Made by a program: the position numbers and the translations under genes
Shown here: one piece after another, positions 1 to 8,339 of the stretch
Layout of the letters: the number at the start of each line of letters is the position of its first letter
How positions within the stretch are numbered: position 1 is the stretch's first letter
Origin: JBGTFE01 sp036403235
GTDB taxonomy: Bacteria; Acidobacteriota; Blastocatellia; Pyrinomonadales; Pyrinomonadaceae
Reading direction: 5' to 3'
NCBI GenBank assembly: GCA_036403235.1
Contig: DASWRI010000065.1
Coordinates: 79,687 to 143,686, forward strand
Length of the DNA: 64,000 bases
The notes under the pieces: generated by a model
The model's input: the letters and a program-made list of their open reading frames with translations, nothing else
The model's database searches: none
Told to the model about the DNA's origin: nothing

Positions 1-503
1 CGAGCGAAAAGGCGAAGCTCGAAAACGTAAAATATCAGGGCATCGTCTGCGCCTCGGTTTTGTCGAGAAAATCCCTATCGAATTTTTACGTGACGAACAT
101 CACGGACGAAACGCCGTTTACGGGAATTATCGAGATGTCGGCGCTCGTCGATAAAGCGGAGTTCGGCGGAAACGCGCTCGTTTATCTGCCGAAATACGTC
201 GCGCCCGACGACGAGCTGTTCGAAAAAACGGACGCGGAAATCGAAGAAATATTTTTAAGCGCGCTCGAAAAAATGTATCCGCATTTTTCGAGAAAAGACG
301 CGCTCGCCTTCAAAATTTCGCGCGTCCGACAGGTTTTTCCGCTTCCCGTCCTGAATTATTCGGAAAATCTGCCGCAGATGAAAACATCGCTCGAAAACGT
401 TTTCGTCGTCAATTCGGCGCAGATTACAAACGGAACTCTGAACGTCAACGAAACCGTCCAGCTGGCGGAGAATTTTTTTAAGGAAAATTTCAAACGGGAC
501 TAA
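1..503 (+). CDS. FAD-dependent oxidoreductase (amine-oxidase/protoporphyrinogen-oxidase-like), C-terminal part
   Basis: The reading frame is open from base 3 to the TAA at 501-503, so this is the 3' end of a gene whose start lies outside the window. About 166 residues remain. The segment reading NITDETPFTGIIEMSAL followed by a GG-N-LVYLPKY stretch, and the LPQMK...FVVNSAQI region near the end, are typical of the substrate/FAD-binding C-terminal half of NAD(P)/FAD-dependent amine-oxidase-type proteins that accompany sugar or polyprenyl-lipid genes. The Rossmann domain is not visible, so the exact substrate cannot be given. It precedes a polysaccharide deacetylase and shares its strand with the glycan cluster that follows. 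Confidence 0.7.
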   Translation, partial: SEKAKLENVKYQGIVCASVLSRKSLSNFYVTNITDETPFTGIIEMSALVDKAEFGGNALVYLPKYVAPDDELFEKTDAEIEEIFLSALEKMYPHFSRKDALAFKISRVRQVFPLPVLNYSENLPQMKTSLENVFVVNSAQITNGTLNVNETVQLAENFFKENFKRD

Positions 504-587
504 CAGCACAGACAGGATAGAAATAAGAATTCGGCGTGAATTATTAGTTTCTAATTTTGTATATCCCGTTTGGATATCTCTTTAATT

Positions 588-1595
588 ATGAAACAGATTG
601 CAAGTTTATCGCTCGACCTCGACAATAAATGGTCGTATATGAAAACGCACGGCGACGCGGGCTGGGAAACCTATCCGACGTATCTCGACCGGGTCGTGCC
701 GCGCGCTTTGCAGTTTTTGCGGGAAAGAAATCTGAAGATTACCTTTTTCGTCGTCGGGCAGGACGCGGCGCTTGATAAAAACCGGGAAGCAATCGGGCAA
801 ATCGCGGCCGACAGTCACGAAATCGGCAATCACAGCTTTCGTCACGAGCCGTGGCTTCACCTGTATTCGAAACCGGAGCTCGTCGAAGAATTTCAAAAAA
901 CCGAAGACGCTCTGGAAAAAGTTACCGGACAAATTCCGAAAGGCTTTCGCGGGCCGGGCTACAGCTTGTCGCCGACGGTTCTCGAAGTGCTGGCCGAGCG
1001 CGGCTACCAGTACGACTGCTCGACCCTGCCGACTTACATCGCGCCGCTCGCGCGAGCTTATTATTTTTTCAAATCGCCCGAAATGTCGGAAGAAGAACGC
1101 GAAAAACGCAAAAAGCTGTTCGGGAAATTCAGCGACGGTTTTCAGAGCCTGAAACCTTACCGGTGGCAAATCGGCGAAAACTCTCTGGTCGAAATTCCGG
1201 TGACGACGCTGCCGATTTTCAAAACGCCGATTCACGCCAGCTACGTTATTTATCTTTCGACTTTTTCAAAAAATCTGGCGCGCGCATATTGGAAAACCGC
1301 CGTCGAAATGTGCCGCGTTTCGGGAATCGAGCTTTCGCTGCTGTTGCATCCGCTCGATTTTCTGTCGGGTGAAGACGCGCCGGAATTGAAGTTTTTCCCG
1401 GGAATGAATCTGCCGATTGAACGTAAACTCGAATTTGTCGGCGAAATTTTAGAGACGCTTTCCGGCAAATGCGAAATCGTCGATATGAGCCGCCACGCCG
1501 AAAGCGTCGGCGACACGGTTCCGGTCAGGGAAGTATCGACCGCCGCTAACACAGAGAAGTTTAAGCCGGAAATCAGCCACGAATTACACGGATAA
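588..1595 (+). CDS. Polysaccharide deacetylase (NodB-like, CE4) family protein
   Basis: About 335 residues from the ATG at 588; a TTG at 570 is also in frame but starts inside the spacer. The NodB fold motifs are visible: LSLDLDNKW near residue 10 (catalytic/metal Asp pair), HEIGNHSFRHE around residue 80 (metal-binding His pair), and FRGPGYSLSP around 130 (motif 3 Arg). A late LLHPLDF segment carries the motif-5-like His. The family removes N-acetyl groups from sugar polymers or lipid-linked sugars using a divalent metal. No signal peptide is seen, so it may act on a cytoplasmic lipid-linked intermediate. The last 15-20 codons, including the stop, fall in a dispersed palindromic repeat, so the C-terminus is probably extraneous. 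Confidence 0.85.
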   Translation: MKQIASLSLDLDNKWSYMKTHGDAGWETYPTYLDRVVPRALQFLRERNLKITFFVVGQDAALDKNREAIGQIAADSHEIGNHSFRHEPWLHLYSKPELVEEFQKTEDALEKVTGQIPKGFRGPGYSLSPTVLEVLAERGYQYDCSTLPTYIAPLARAYYFFKSPEMSEEEREKRKKLFGKFSDGFQSLKPYRWQIGENSLVEIPVTTLPIFKTPIHASYVIYLSTFSKNLARAYWKTAVEMCRVSGIELSLLLHPLDFLSGEDAPELKFFPGMNLPIERKLEFVGEILETLSGKCEIVDMSRHAESVGDTVPVREVSTAANTEKFKPEISHELHG

Positions 1596-1635
1596 CACAA
1601 ACTATTTTTATTTCTTATTTGTGTAATTCGCGGCT
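1575..1635. repeat. Palindromic element, AGCCRCGAATTACAC family
   Basis: Inverted repeat whose arms read AGCCACGAATTACAC (from 1575) and GTGTAATTCGCGGCT (to 1635), with an AT-rich loop. The left arm overlaps the last codons and stop of the deacetylase gene; the right arm ends 8 bases before the next ATG. Same arm sequence as the elements near 16282, 35703 and 56327. Confidence 0.8.
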
Positions 1636-1642
1636 AAAATAA

Positions 1643-2602
1643 ATGGAAAATCAACGCTACAATTCGCTCGAATTAATTCACACGCAATGCTGCGTCTGCG
1701 AAACGGAAGACGCCGAGCCAATCGGCGTCGGCGAAGATTTCGAATATCGAACGAGCGCCGACACGTTTCTCGCGGTGCAGTGCCGCTCGTGCGGCCTTGT
1801 TTATCTGAATCCGCGGCCGCGTGTTTCCGAGTTTGAGCGGATTTATCCCGCAAATTATCACGCCTTCGATTTTTCCGAAGAAGATTTCGGCTTTGTTCAC
1901 AAAGTTCGCTCGCGGCTCGAAGCAAAACGCCTGCTCGAATTGTGCCGCGGATTGTCCGCCGACGCGCGAATTTTAGACGTCGGCTGCGGTGACGGGTTTC
2001 ATCTCAACCTTTTGAAAAAATACGGCGCGAAAAGCTGGACGCTCGAAGGCGTCGACGTTGACGCGCGCGCCGCGCAAATGGCGGAAAAATCGGGCTTGAA
2101 AGTTTACCTGGGAAGCATCGAGGAACTGGATTTGCCGAAAAACGCATACGATTTGGCGTTTATGATTCAGACCATCGAGCACGTCGAAAAGCCCGAGAAA
2201 GTTCTTTCGGCCGCGCTCGAAGTTTTAAAACCGGGCGGGCGGCTCGTCGTCGTGACTGACAATACCGATACGCTTGATTTCAAGTTTTTCAAGGGAAGCT
2301 ACTGGGGCGGCTATCATTTTCCGCGTCACTGGAATCTTTTTAATCGAAAATCGCTGGCGAATCTGGCCGAAAAAACCGGCTTTGAAGTCGAGAAACTGAC
2401 GACCGTCGTCAGCCCCGTCAACTGGGTTTATTCGATTCACAATTCGCTCGTCGATTGGCGCGCGCCGCAGAGTTTAATCAACCGTTTCACGCTCAAATCG
2501 ACCGTTTCGCTCTCTATTTTCACGTCGCTCGACATCGTTCTGCAAAAACTCGGAAAAGGCGCGCTTCTGCGGGCAATTTTGAGAAAACCGGAGAAAAATT
2601 AA
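1643..2602 (+). CDS. Class I SAM-dependent methyltransferase with N-terminal zinc-ribbon-like segment
   Basis: 319 residues. The N-terminus has two Cys pairs (CCVCE near residue 12 and CRSCGLVYLNPRP near 50), a zinc-binding knuckle seen in methyltransferases of polysaccharide clusters. The SAM-binding motif I ILDVGCGDGFHLNLL lies near residue 110, motif II with an acidic residue (LEGVDVD) follows, and a TIEHVEKPEKVL motif is near 178. It is expected to methylate a sugar or lipid-linked intermediate, but the acceptor cannot be read from sequence. The gene lies between a deacetylase and a FAD oxidoreductase on the same strand, consistent with a surface-glycan pathway. Confidence 0.82.
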   Translation: MENQRYNSLELIHTQCCVCETEDAEPIGVGEDFEYRTSADTFLAVQCRSCGLVYLNPRPRVSEFERIYPANYHAFDFSEEDFGFVHKVRSRLEAKRLLELCRGLSADARILDVGCGDGFHLNLLKKYGAKSWTLEGVDVDARAAQMAEKSGLKVYLGSIEELDLPKNAYDLAFMIQTIEHVEKPEKVLSAALEVLKPGGRLVVVTDNTDTLDFKFFKGSYWGGYHFPRHWNLFNRKSLANLAEKTGFEVEKLTTVVSPVNWVYSIHNSLVDWRAPQSLINRFTLKSTVSLSIFTSLDIVLQKLGKGALLRAILRKPEKN

Positions 2603-2672
2603 CCACAGGGAACACAGAGTTTTTAAGAGAAAATAACCGCAGATAAATACAGATAAACGCAGATTAGAAAAA
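2603..2672. repeat. Degenerate half-elements of the CCACAGAG / CGCAGATAAA repeats
   Basis: The spacer starts with a one-armed copy of the CCACAGGGAACACAGAG word and continues with direct repeats of the type CGCAGATAAATACAGATAAACGCAGAT. No matching opposite arm is seen, so this is probably a decayed element. Confidence 0.5.
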
Positions 2673-2776
2673 ATAAATCATCCTGTAAATCGAAGTCCAT
2701 CCTGTTTTAATCTCCTCTGGGTCGATGTGATGAAAATTTCCTACAAATTTCGCTCAATTCAAACTTTATAAGCAAT

Positions 2777-4099
2777 ATGAAAAACGGAAAACCAATCGCA
2801 ATTATCGGCGCGGGGCTGGCGGGACTGACGGCGGCGAATTTTCTGCATCGTCAGAACATTCCGTTTGTTTTGTATGAAGCGGGAAAACGCATCGCCGGAC
2901 TGGCGACGAGCTTTAAGGACGCGGAAGGCTTTTCCTACGATTTCGGCGCGCATTTTATTACAAACCGGCTCGCCGCCGCCATTGGCGTCAGCGCCGAGTG
3001 CCGGACGGTTAAGCATTACGGCGAAACGATTTTTCTCGACGGGAAAACTTATAATTACCCGTTCGGCCTGATGAAAATTCCGCGAATGAGCCTGAGCGGC
3101 GTCAAAAGCAAACTTAAATCTCTCAATAACGGTCACGCGCCCGCGTCGTGCGCCGAATGGTTTCGCAAACGCTACGGCGCGGCTTTGTCCGACGAAGTTG
3201 CTTTGCCTTTAATCGAAGCGTGGTCGGGCGCGCGCGCCGAAAATTTATCGCCCGCCGTCGGCGAAAGTCTGCCGGGCAGCATCGGGAAAACTTTATACTT
3301 GAAAGCGGCGAGCAAGCTGACGCGCCGCGCCGTCGCCATCGGCTACAATCGCGAAATGCCGGAAAAAGCGAGCGTCTGGCACGTTTATCCCGAACGTGGC
3401 GTTTCGACTTTGTGCGAAAAGCTGGCTGAAGGTCTGGAAGATAAAATCCGTCTGGAGTCGCCGGTCGAAGAAATTTTAATCGAAAACGAAAAGGCGGTCG
3501 CCGTCAAAGCGAAAGGCAAAACGCAGGAAGTCGCCGCCGTCATCAGCACCGCGCCCGCCAACATTCTCGCGAAGCTCGTCAGGGGAACAAACGCTTTGCA
3601 GAAATTCGCGGATTTTCGTTATCGCCCGATGATTTTCGTCAATATGAAATTCGAAGGCCGCGGCCTTCTGCCCGACACGGTTCTCTGGTTTCCCGAAAAC
3701 GATTTCCCGTTTTTCCGTCTGACCGAAGCGACCATTTCGATGCCGTGGCTCGCGCCCGAAGGCAAAACCATCATCACGGTCGATGTCGGCTGCGAAAAAA
3801 CGGACGAGTTCTGGACGATGGACGAGGAAAAACTGACGCAGCTTTGTCTGGAAAATCTCGAAAGAATCGTGCCCGACGCGCGCGCGAAATTTCTCGGCGC
3901 AAACGTTTTGCGGACGCCGATTGCTTATCCGGTTTTTCTCAACGAATACGAAACGGCGCGAAAGGATTTTGAACGCTCGACCGGAATCGACAATCTTCTG
4001 AGCGTCGGCCGCAACGGCGAATTCGCGCATATTTTTATGGAAGACGTTTACTGGCGCACGCGGAAAAAAGTGCGCGCTTTAATCGATTCGAGTTTTTAA
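2777..4099 (+). CDS. NAD(P)/FAD-dependent oxidoreductase (amine-oxidase / UDP-galactopyranose-mutase-like)
   Basis: 440 residues. A classical dinucleotide-binding motif IAIIGAGLAGLTAANFL occupies residues 6-22, followed by an acidic residue (LYEAGKRIAGLATSF) that binds FAD ribose. DFGAHFITNR and YNYPFGLMKIPRMS match the active-site region of UDP-galactopyranose-mutase/protoporphyrinogen-oxidase relatives. The C-terminal GIDNLLSVGRNGEFAHIFMEDVYW carries the second FAD contact. Expected to be cytoplasmic. It is the second flavoprotein of this superfamily in the cluster, so the two may act on different steps of a sugar-lipid pathway; this is inference. Confidence 0.78.
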   Translation: MKNGKPIAIIGAGLAGLTAANFLHRQNIPFVLYEAGKRIAGLATSFKDAEGFSYDFGAHFITNRLAAAIGVSAECRTVKHYGETIFLDGKTYNYPFGLMKIPRMSLSGVKSKLKSLNNGHAPASCAEWFRKRYGAALSDEVALPLIEAWSGARAENLSPAVGESLPGSIGKTLYLKAASKLTRRAVAIGYNREMPEKASVWHVYPERGVSTLCEKLAEGLEDKIRLESPVEEILIENEKAVAVKAKGKTQEVAAVISTAPANILAKLVRGTNALQKFADFRYRPMIFVNMKFEGRGLLPDTVLWFPENDFPFFRLTEATISMPWLAPEGKTIITVDVGCEKTDEFWTMDEEKLTQLCLENLERIVPDARAKFLGANVLRTPIAYPVFLNEYETARKDFERSTGIDNLLSVGRNGEFAHIFMEDVYWRTRKKVRALIDSSF

Positions 4100-4199
4100 C
4101 GCAGAGACGCAGAGACGCAAAGTTTTAAAGACAAAAATACAGTTTCCGGCTTTTTACTTAAAAATCTTTTGCGCCTTTGCGTCTCTGCGTCTTTGCGTT
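4098..4199. repeat. Palindromic element, ACGCAGAG 8-mer arms
   Basis: The left arm starts within the stop codon of the flavoprotein gene and is built of the repeated word CGCAGAGA; the right arm (4175-4199) is its complement with CTTTGCGTCTCTGCGT. The arms are about 25 bp with a loop near 52 bases. It separates two co-directional genes and could act as a partial terminator or mRNA stabiliser. Confidence 0.8.
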
Positions 4200-4213
4200 G
4201 AAAATAAAATTAA

Positions 4214-5746
4214 ATGCTGAAAACGAGCGAGAAAAAATTTCTTTTTATTTTGATTTTCGCGCATCTCGCCGTCGCCCTGCCGCTCGCTTTTTATCTCAAT
4301 ATATGGACGGACGAGGCCTCGACGCTGCACACGACGCAGAACGGATTTGGGCAGGCCTTCAACAATCTTTTTAACGACGAAAAACAAGCGCCTCTTTATT
4401 TTTTGCTGATGAGCTTGTGGCGAAAAATAAACGATTCGATTTTTTTCGCGCGCGCGTTTTCGATAATCTGCTCGATTCTTTCGATAAAGTTTTTTTTCGA
4501 TTTGGCGCGAAACGTCTGGAAAGATAAAACGGCCTTTTTTGTGACGGCGTTTTTCGCGCTGCACCCGTTTTTGTTCTGGGCGAGTCTTGAAATTCGGCTG
4601 TATTCGCTGATTATTTTGATTTCCGTTTTGCTTTTGAAGTTTTTTTATCAGGGATATTTAAGCAACACGGATTCAGAGACGCGGCGAAAAGAACAGATTT
4701 ATTTTGTTTTAACTTCGGTCGTCGCGCTTTACACCAATTATTATCTCGGTTTTTTGCTGGTCGGCTGCTTTGCCGCTCTGGTCGCGTTGCGGCGCTGGCG
4801 CGAAGCGAAAATTTATTTTCTGCAAATGCTCGTCGTCGGGCTGGCGATTCTGCCGCTTTTCTGGATAATCAGCCGCCAGTTTTCCGTCCGCGTCATTCAT
4901 TTTCAAGCGGAAAAATCGATGCTCGAAGGCTTGAGCGTTTTCTGGAATCATTTTCTGACATTTGCTCTGCCGACCGAGATTTTTCCGTCCGAAGAAGTTT
5001 CCGCGTTTTCGATTGTACGGCTCTGGATAGTTAGAATTCTGCTTCTCGCGGTTTTGATATTTACCTTTAAAAACAAAGGAAAAAATCTGGACGAAAACGT
5101 TTTCGCTTTCGGCGCGATAACGGCGGTCGTCGTCGCGTTTTTGCTTTTCGTCTATTTTCAGCTCGGTCACGGCTATATCGAAATTCGTCACGCGGCCGTC
5201 TTTTTTGTGCCGTTCGTTTTATTTCTCGCATTGATTCTGTCGCCTCAGAGACGCGTGGGCGCAGAGTCTGTGAAGACAAATTATTTGTTCGTTTCTTTAG
5301 CCGTTTTGTGCTTGATATTTTTCTCCTACTCGCTTTTTACGCTTTATCCGAATCTGGCGAAGCGCGGCGATTGGGCGCGTGTCGGCGAGTTTATCCGGCA
5401 AAACGAAAAGCCGAATCAGCCGATTATCGTGTTTCAGGTCTACGACGCGCTTGCTTTGCCGTATCATTACAAGGGCGAAAACGAGATTTTGCCGGACGAG
5501 AAGTTTTTCGCCTTCGATTATGAAGATAAAGCCGGAAGCGCGGACAGCTTTCGCGGTCAGATTGATTTTCTAATTTCAAAAATTCCGGCGGACGCAAGGG
5601 AAATCTGGCTTTTGACCAACGAAAAATGCGCCGTCAAAGATGCGTGCCAGCCTTTGGAAAATTTCGTGCGCTCCGATTACACTATTGTAGAAGAAAAAGA
5701 TTTTTACAAGGAAAAGGTACGTCTTTTGAGGAGAACGGAAAAATGA
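4214..5746 (+). CDS. GT39/ArnT-like membrane glycosyltransferase
   Basis: 510 residues. An N-terminal helix (FLFILIFAHLAVALPLAFYL) is followed by the periplasmic loop motif WTDEASTLHT near residue 33, where the Asp-Glu pair matches the catalytic DE of the PMT/ArnT superfamily, which transfers sugars from polyprenyl phosphate. About ten hydrophobic segments follow, and a soluble C-terminal domain occupies the last ~130 residues. The substrate is unknown. Two hydrophilic stretches near residues 152-160 and 344-355 have DNA rich in the CAGAGACGC word of the dispersed repeats. The stop overlaps the start of the following small gene (ATGA), so both are likely co-translated. Confidence 0.75.
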   Translation: MLKTSEKKFLFILIFAHLAVALPLAFYLNIWTDEASTLHTTQNGFGQAFNNLFNDEKQAPLYFLLMSLWRKINDSIFFARAFSIICSILSIKFFFDLARNVWKDKTAFFVTAFFALHPFLFWASLEIRLYSLIILISVLLLKFFYQGYLSNTDSETRRKEQIYFVLTSVVALYTNYYLGFLLVGCFAALVALRRWREAKIYFLQMLVVGLAILPLFWIISRQFSVRVIHFQAEKSMLEGLSVFWNHFLTFALPTEIFPSEEVSAFSIVRLWIVRILLLAVLIFTFKNKGKNLDENVFAFGAITAVVVAFLLFVYFQLGHGYIEIRHAAVFFVPFVLFLALILSPQRRVGAESVKTNYLFVSLAVLCLIFFSYSLFTLYPNLAKRGDWARVGEFIRQNEKPNQPIIVFQVYDALALPYHYKGENEILPDEKFFAFDYEDKAGSADSFRGQIDFLISKIPADAREIWLLTNEKCAVKDACQPLENFVRSDYTIVEEKDFYKEKVRLLRRTEK

Positions 5747-5952
5747 TTGAGCAAATCGACCCGAAAACAACGGAAAGACCGATTGTCAGATGCGCCGAAT
5801 GTGACCGCGAAACCGAGCATTACAACATCTTCGTGAGCCCGACGAACGAGGAAAAATATGTCTGCTGGGAATGTATGCAGCGCGACGACAAAGGTTTTTT
5901 CGCCAAGCGCACCTTCAAGCGCAGCGCCAGAAGCGGCGTAATTCCGCGTTAA
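5743..5952 (+). CDS. Small zinc-finger-like hypothetical protein
   Basis: 69 residues from the ATG at 5743, which overlaps the TGA of the upstream glycosyltransferase. An RBS-like GAGGAGAA lies at 5728-5735. Two Cys pairs (CAECD near residue 17, CWECMQRD near 41) suggest one four-Cys zinc site. The C-terminus is basic (FAKRTFKRSARS). I do not recognise a family with certainty; small proteins of this kind often bind nucleic acid or a partner protein. Co-translation suggests expression with the glycosyltransferase. Confidence 0.6.
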   Translation: MIEQIDPKTTERPIVRCAECDRETEHYNIFVSPTNEEKYVCWECMQRDDKGFFAKRTFKRSARSGVIPR

Positions 5953-6006
5953 ATCAGACGTGCCCGGGGCAAATTACTCCGTCGATGCGGCTTTTTGCCC
6001 GGTTGC

Positions 6007-6237
6007 TGAAGCAAAAAGCTCCGTTAGTGGAGTTCCGAACGTCATCGATGGAGTAAAAAACGCCAATGTTGGAGCAAAAAACCGCAACCTTGCAGTAAAA
6101 AGCCGCAACATTGGAGTAAAAAGCGCCAACATTGGAGCAAAAAGCCTCACTGGTGGAGTTCGGAACGGCATCGATGGAGTTAAAAGCCTCAATATTGAAG
6201 CAAAAAGCCTCAACGTTGGAGCAAAAAGCTCCATCTT
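6007..6237. repeat. 21-bp tandem repeat array, 11 units
   Basis: Eleven contiguous units of exactly 21 bp, consensus close to TGGAGYAAAAAGCCNCAACAT. Units 2 and 8 share a variant centre (TTCCGAAC / TTCGGAAC and CATCGA), suggesting block duplication. Just upstream (near 5984-6003) an inverted partial copy (GCGGCTTTTTGC) could pair with the array. Because 21 is a multiple of three, both strands stay open as repetitive heptapeptide frames, but neither has a convincing start. The array fills the spacer between the small zinc-finger gene and def. Confidence 0.92.
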
Positions 6238-6272
6238 TCGTGTTTTTTACTCGATTTTGTTAAATCTTAGAT

Positions 6273-6767
6273 ATGGCAGTCAGAAAAATAACCGAATATC
6301 CCGAAAAGGTTCTGGCCGAAGTCGGAAATCCCGTGACGGAATTTGACGAGGAGCTCGAAAAATTGTGCGCGGATATGTTCGAGACGATGTATGAAGCGGA
6401 AGGCGTCGGTCTGGCCGCGCCGCAAATCGGCTTGAATCTGCGGCTTTTCGTGATGGATTGCGAGGGCATCAAGCTCGTCGCGGCCAACCCGCAGATAATT
6501 CACACCGAAGGCGAGCAGAGCGGGCAGGAAGGCTGTCTATCGGTCGGGAAAGTTCCGGCAGTCGTCATTCGTCCCGAAAAAGCGCGTCTCAGAGCGCAAA
6601 ACGAAAAGGGCGAATGGTTTGAGCAGGACGCCGAAGGCTACGCGGCGCGCTGCTTTATGCACGAAACCGACCATTGCGACGGAAAGCTTTTTATCGACCA
6701 CCTGCCAAAAATGCGGCGCGATATGGTCGTGACGAGATTTAAGAAAGAGAAAAAGTGGAATAGTTGA
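6273..6767 (+). CDS. def: Peptide deformylase
   Basis: 164 residues, normal length. It removes the N-formyl group from nascent proteins in the cytoplasm with a bound metal. All three family motifs are present: motif I GVGLAAPQIGLN near residue 44, motif II EGCLS near 88 (metal Cys) and motif III HETDHCDG near 130 (HExxH-type metal site with catalytic Glu). The ATG at 6273 gives the usual family start (MAVRKITEYPEKVL). The gene stands alone between the tandem array and a convergent MFS gene. Confidence 0.95.
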   Translation: MAVRKITEYPEKVLAEVGNPVTEFDEELEKLCADMFETMYEAEGVGLAAPQIGLNLRLFVMDCEGIKLVAANPQIIHTEGEQSGQEGCLSVGKVPAVVIRPEKARLRAQNEKGEWFEQDAEGYAARCFMHETDHCDGKLFIDHLPKMRRDMVVTRFKKEKKWNS

Positions 6768-6777
6768 GGAGTAAACG

Positions 6778-6823
6778 CTGAAAGCTGAAAACTGAAAGCT
6801 AATTACCGGTTTTCAGCTTTCAG
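6778..6823. repeat. Palindromic element, CTGAAAA/TTTTCAG words, between convergent genes
   Basis: Arms CTGAAAGCTGAAAACT (6778-6793) and GGTTTTCAGCTTTCAG (6808-6823). The stop codon of the MFS gene (6813-6815, minus) is inside the right arm, so its last residues are written by the repeat. Confidence 0.75.
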
Positions 6824-8045
6824 TCGTTTTCGTCTGAATCGTTAAAAGCGCGGCGGCGGCGCAGATTGAGATGACGGCGCTGATTAAAAACGCGGCGGAT
6901 GCGCCGAAATAACTCCAGATGCCGCCGAAAATAAGCGATGCGGGAAAAACCGTGACGCTGAAGGCGAGATTGTAAAATCCGAAAGCCGTTCCGCGTTTTT
7001 TCGGCTCGACCAAATCGGCGACGAGCGCTTTTTCGACTCCTTCGGTCAACCCGAAATAAACGCCGTAGATTATAAACAAAGCCCACGCCTGCCAGGGCGT
7101 TTGGACAAAAGCAAAGCATGCGTAAACGAGCGCATAGACAATCCAGCCGGAAAAAATCAAAGTCTTTCTGCCGAATTTATCGGACAAATCGCCGCCGATG
7201 AGCGAAAACACGACTTTTGAGAAATGCAGGGCCATCCACAAAAGCGGCAGAACGGCGACCGAAATCCCCGATTGCTCGGCGCGCAGAAGCAAAAATGCGT
7301 CGGTCGAATTGGACAAGGTGAAAAGCGCGACGACGAGTAAAAATCGTTTGAAATTGCCGTCAAATTCGCCGAGCGACAATTTTATCGGCGTCAGAGATTC
7401 TTCTTCCGGCGGCTTTTCCCGCTTTTCTTCCCTGACGAAAAAAACGATGACGAACAAGCCCAAAACGACCGGAACGGAGGCGAACAGAAAAACCTGGCGG
7501 TAATCCTGCGCCGTCGGATTTGCCGGATTGTTGGCCAGATACGAAAGCAGAACGAAAGCGAAGATTGGGCCTAAAACCGCGCCGAAATGGTCGGCGGCGC
7601 GATTAAACCCGAAAGCCAGCCCGCGTTTTTCGGGCGGAACGGACTCGGCCAGAAGCGCATCGCGCGGCGCGCCGCGAATGCCTTTGCCGACGCGGTCGGT
7701 GACGCGTACGAACAAAACCTGCTGCCAGCTCGTCGCAAAAGCGAGCAACGGCCGCGTCAAACTGGCCAGCGCGTAGCCGAAAAAAACGGGAAATTTTCGC
7801 TTGTCGAATTTATCGCTGAGATAACCGGAAAATAACTTCAAAAACGCGGCGACCGATTCGGCAAAGCCTTCGATTAAACCGATGACGAACGGCGACGCGT
7901 TGAGCGTCAGCGCCAGAAACGCCGGCAGAAGCGGGTATATTATTTCGCTCGAAGTATCGTTGAGCAGGCTGACGAGGCTGAGTGCGAGGACGTTGCCCGA
8001 GAGACTTTTGTAGCGGGCAAAGTATCTTTTTACCTTTTGAAACAT
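6813..8045 (-). CDS. MFS transporter
   Basis: 410 residues with twelve predicted membrane helices in two halves. The signature DKFDKRKFPVFFGY sits in the loop after helix 2, and the pseudo-symmetric SDKFGRKTLIFSG in the second half. The VTDRVGKGIRGAPRDALLAE stretch in the first half is found in a group of MFS proteins often annotated as sugar or multidrug efflux-like; the substrate cannot be assigned. The start abuts the stop of the upstream 97-residue membrane protein, so it is the last gene of a yacG-led operon. The extreme C-terminus (TTES) is encoded by the palindromic repeat. Confidence 0.85.
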   Translation of the reverse strand: MFQKVKRYFARYKSLSGNVLALSLVSLLNDTSSEIIYPLLPAFLALTLNASPFVIGLIEGFAESVAAFLKLFSGYLSDKFDKRKFPVFFGYALASLTRPLLAFATSWQQVLFVRVTDRVGKGIRGAPRDALLAESVPPEKRGLAFGFNRAADHFGAVLGPIFAFVLLSYLANNPANPTAQDYRQVFLFASVPVVLGLFVIVFFVREEKREKPPEEESLTPIKLSLGEFDGNFKRFLLVVALFTLSNSTDAFLLLRAEQSGISVAVLPLLWMALHFSKVVFSLIGGDLSDKFGRKTLIFSGWIVYALVYACFAFVQTPWQAWALFIIYGVYFGLTEGVEKALVADLVEPKKRGTAFGFYNLAFSVTVFPASLIFGGIWSYFGASAAFLISAVISICAAAALLTIQTKTTES

Positions 8046-8339
8046 TTAACGATTTCTTGAATTCGTCGGTCGCACAGCGGTTTTCGAGTCAGAAGTAAAC
8101 ATCCAGAAAGAAATTCCGCCGACAATCGCAATCAGCAGAATCGCGCCGACAATCGCCATTCTGATTGCCATTTTCACCGTTCGTTTGACGATAAAAAACG
8201 CGAAGACGGCGACTGCCGCAAACACCAGAAAAAACGCCGCTCCGGCGATGAGTCCGACGGTGCCGGTGGCGTCGCTGATAACGCGCGGCTCGACGCGAAC
8301 GTCAAACAAAAACGCTAAATTATTTATCAAAAAGTTCAT
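8046..8339 (-). CDS. Small membrane protein, unknown function
   Basis: 97 residues with two hydrophobic segments (residues ~27-50 GLIAGAAFFLVFAAVAVFAF and ~58-78 IRMAIVGAILLIAIVGGISF). No recognisable family. It overlaps the stop of yacG by four bases (ATGA) and its stop directly precedes the MFS start, so it is translated within the yacG - MFS operon. The tail PTNSRNR is polar. Confidence 0.6.
   Translation of the reverse strand: MNFLINNLAFLFDVRVEPRVISDATGTVGLIAGAAFFLVFAAVAVFAFFIVKRTVKMAIRMAIVGAILLIAIVGGISFWMFTSDSKTAVRPTNSRNR

Noticed and set aside
606..1235. 209-residue minus-strand open frame over the polysaccharide deacetylase
   Set aside because: Antisense shadow; Arg/Phe-rich with no recognisable domain.
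6007..6237. CRISPR-like array
   Set aside because: Units are contiguous with no spacers and no cas genes are near.
5960..6346. Open frame of heptapeptide repeats (GVKSxNI type) on the + strand across the 21-bp array
   Set aside because: It starts with GTG without RBS, overlaps def in another frame, and openness follows from the 21-bp period; the opposite strand (5974-6234) is open for the same reason.
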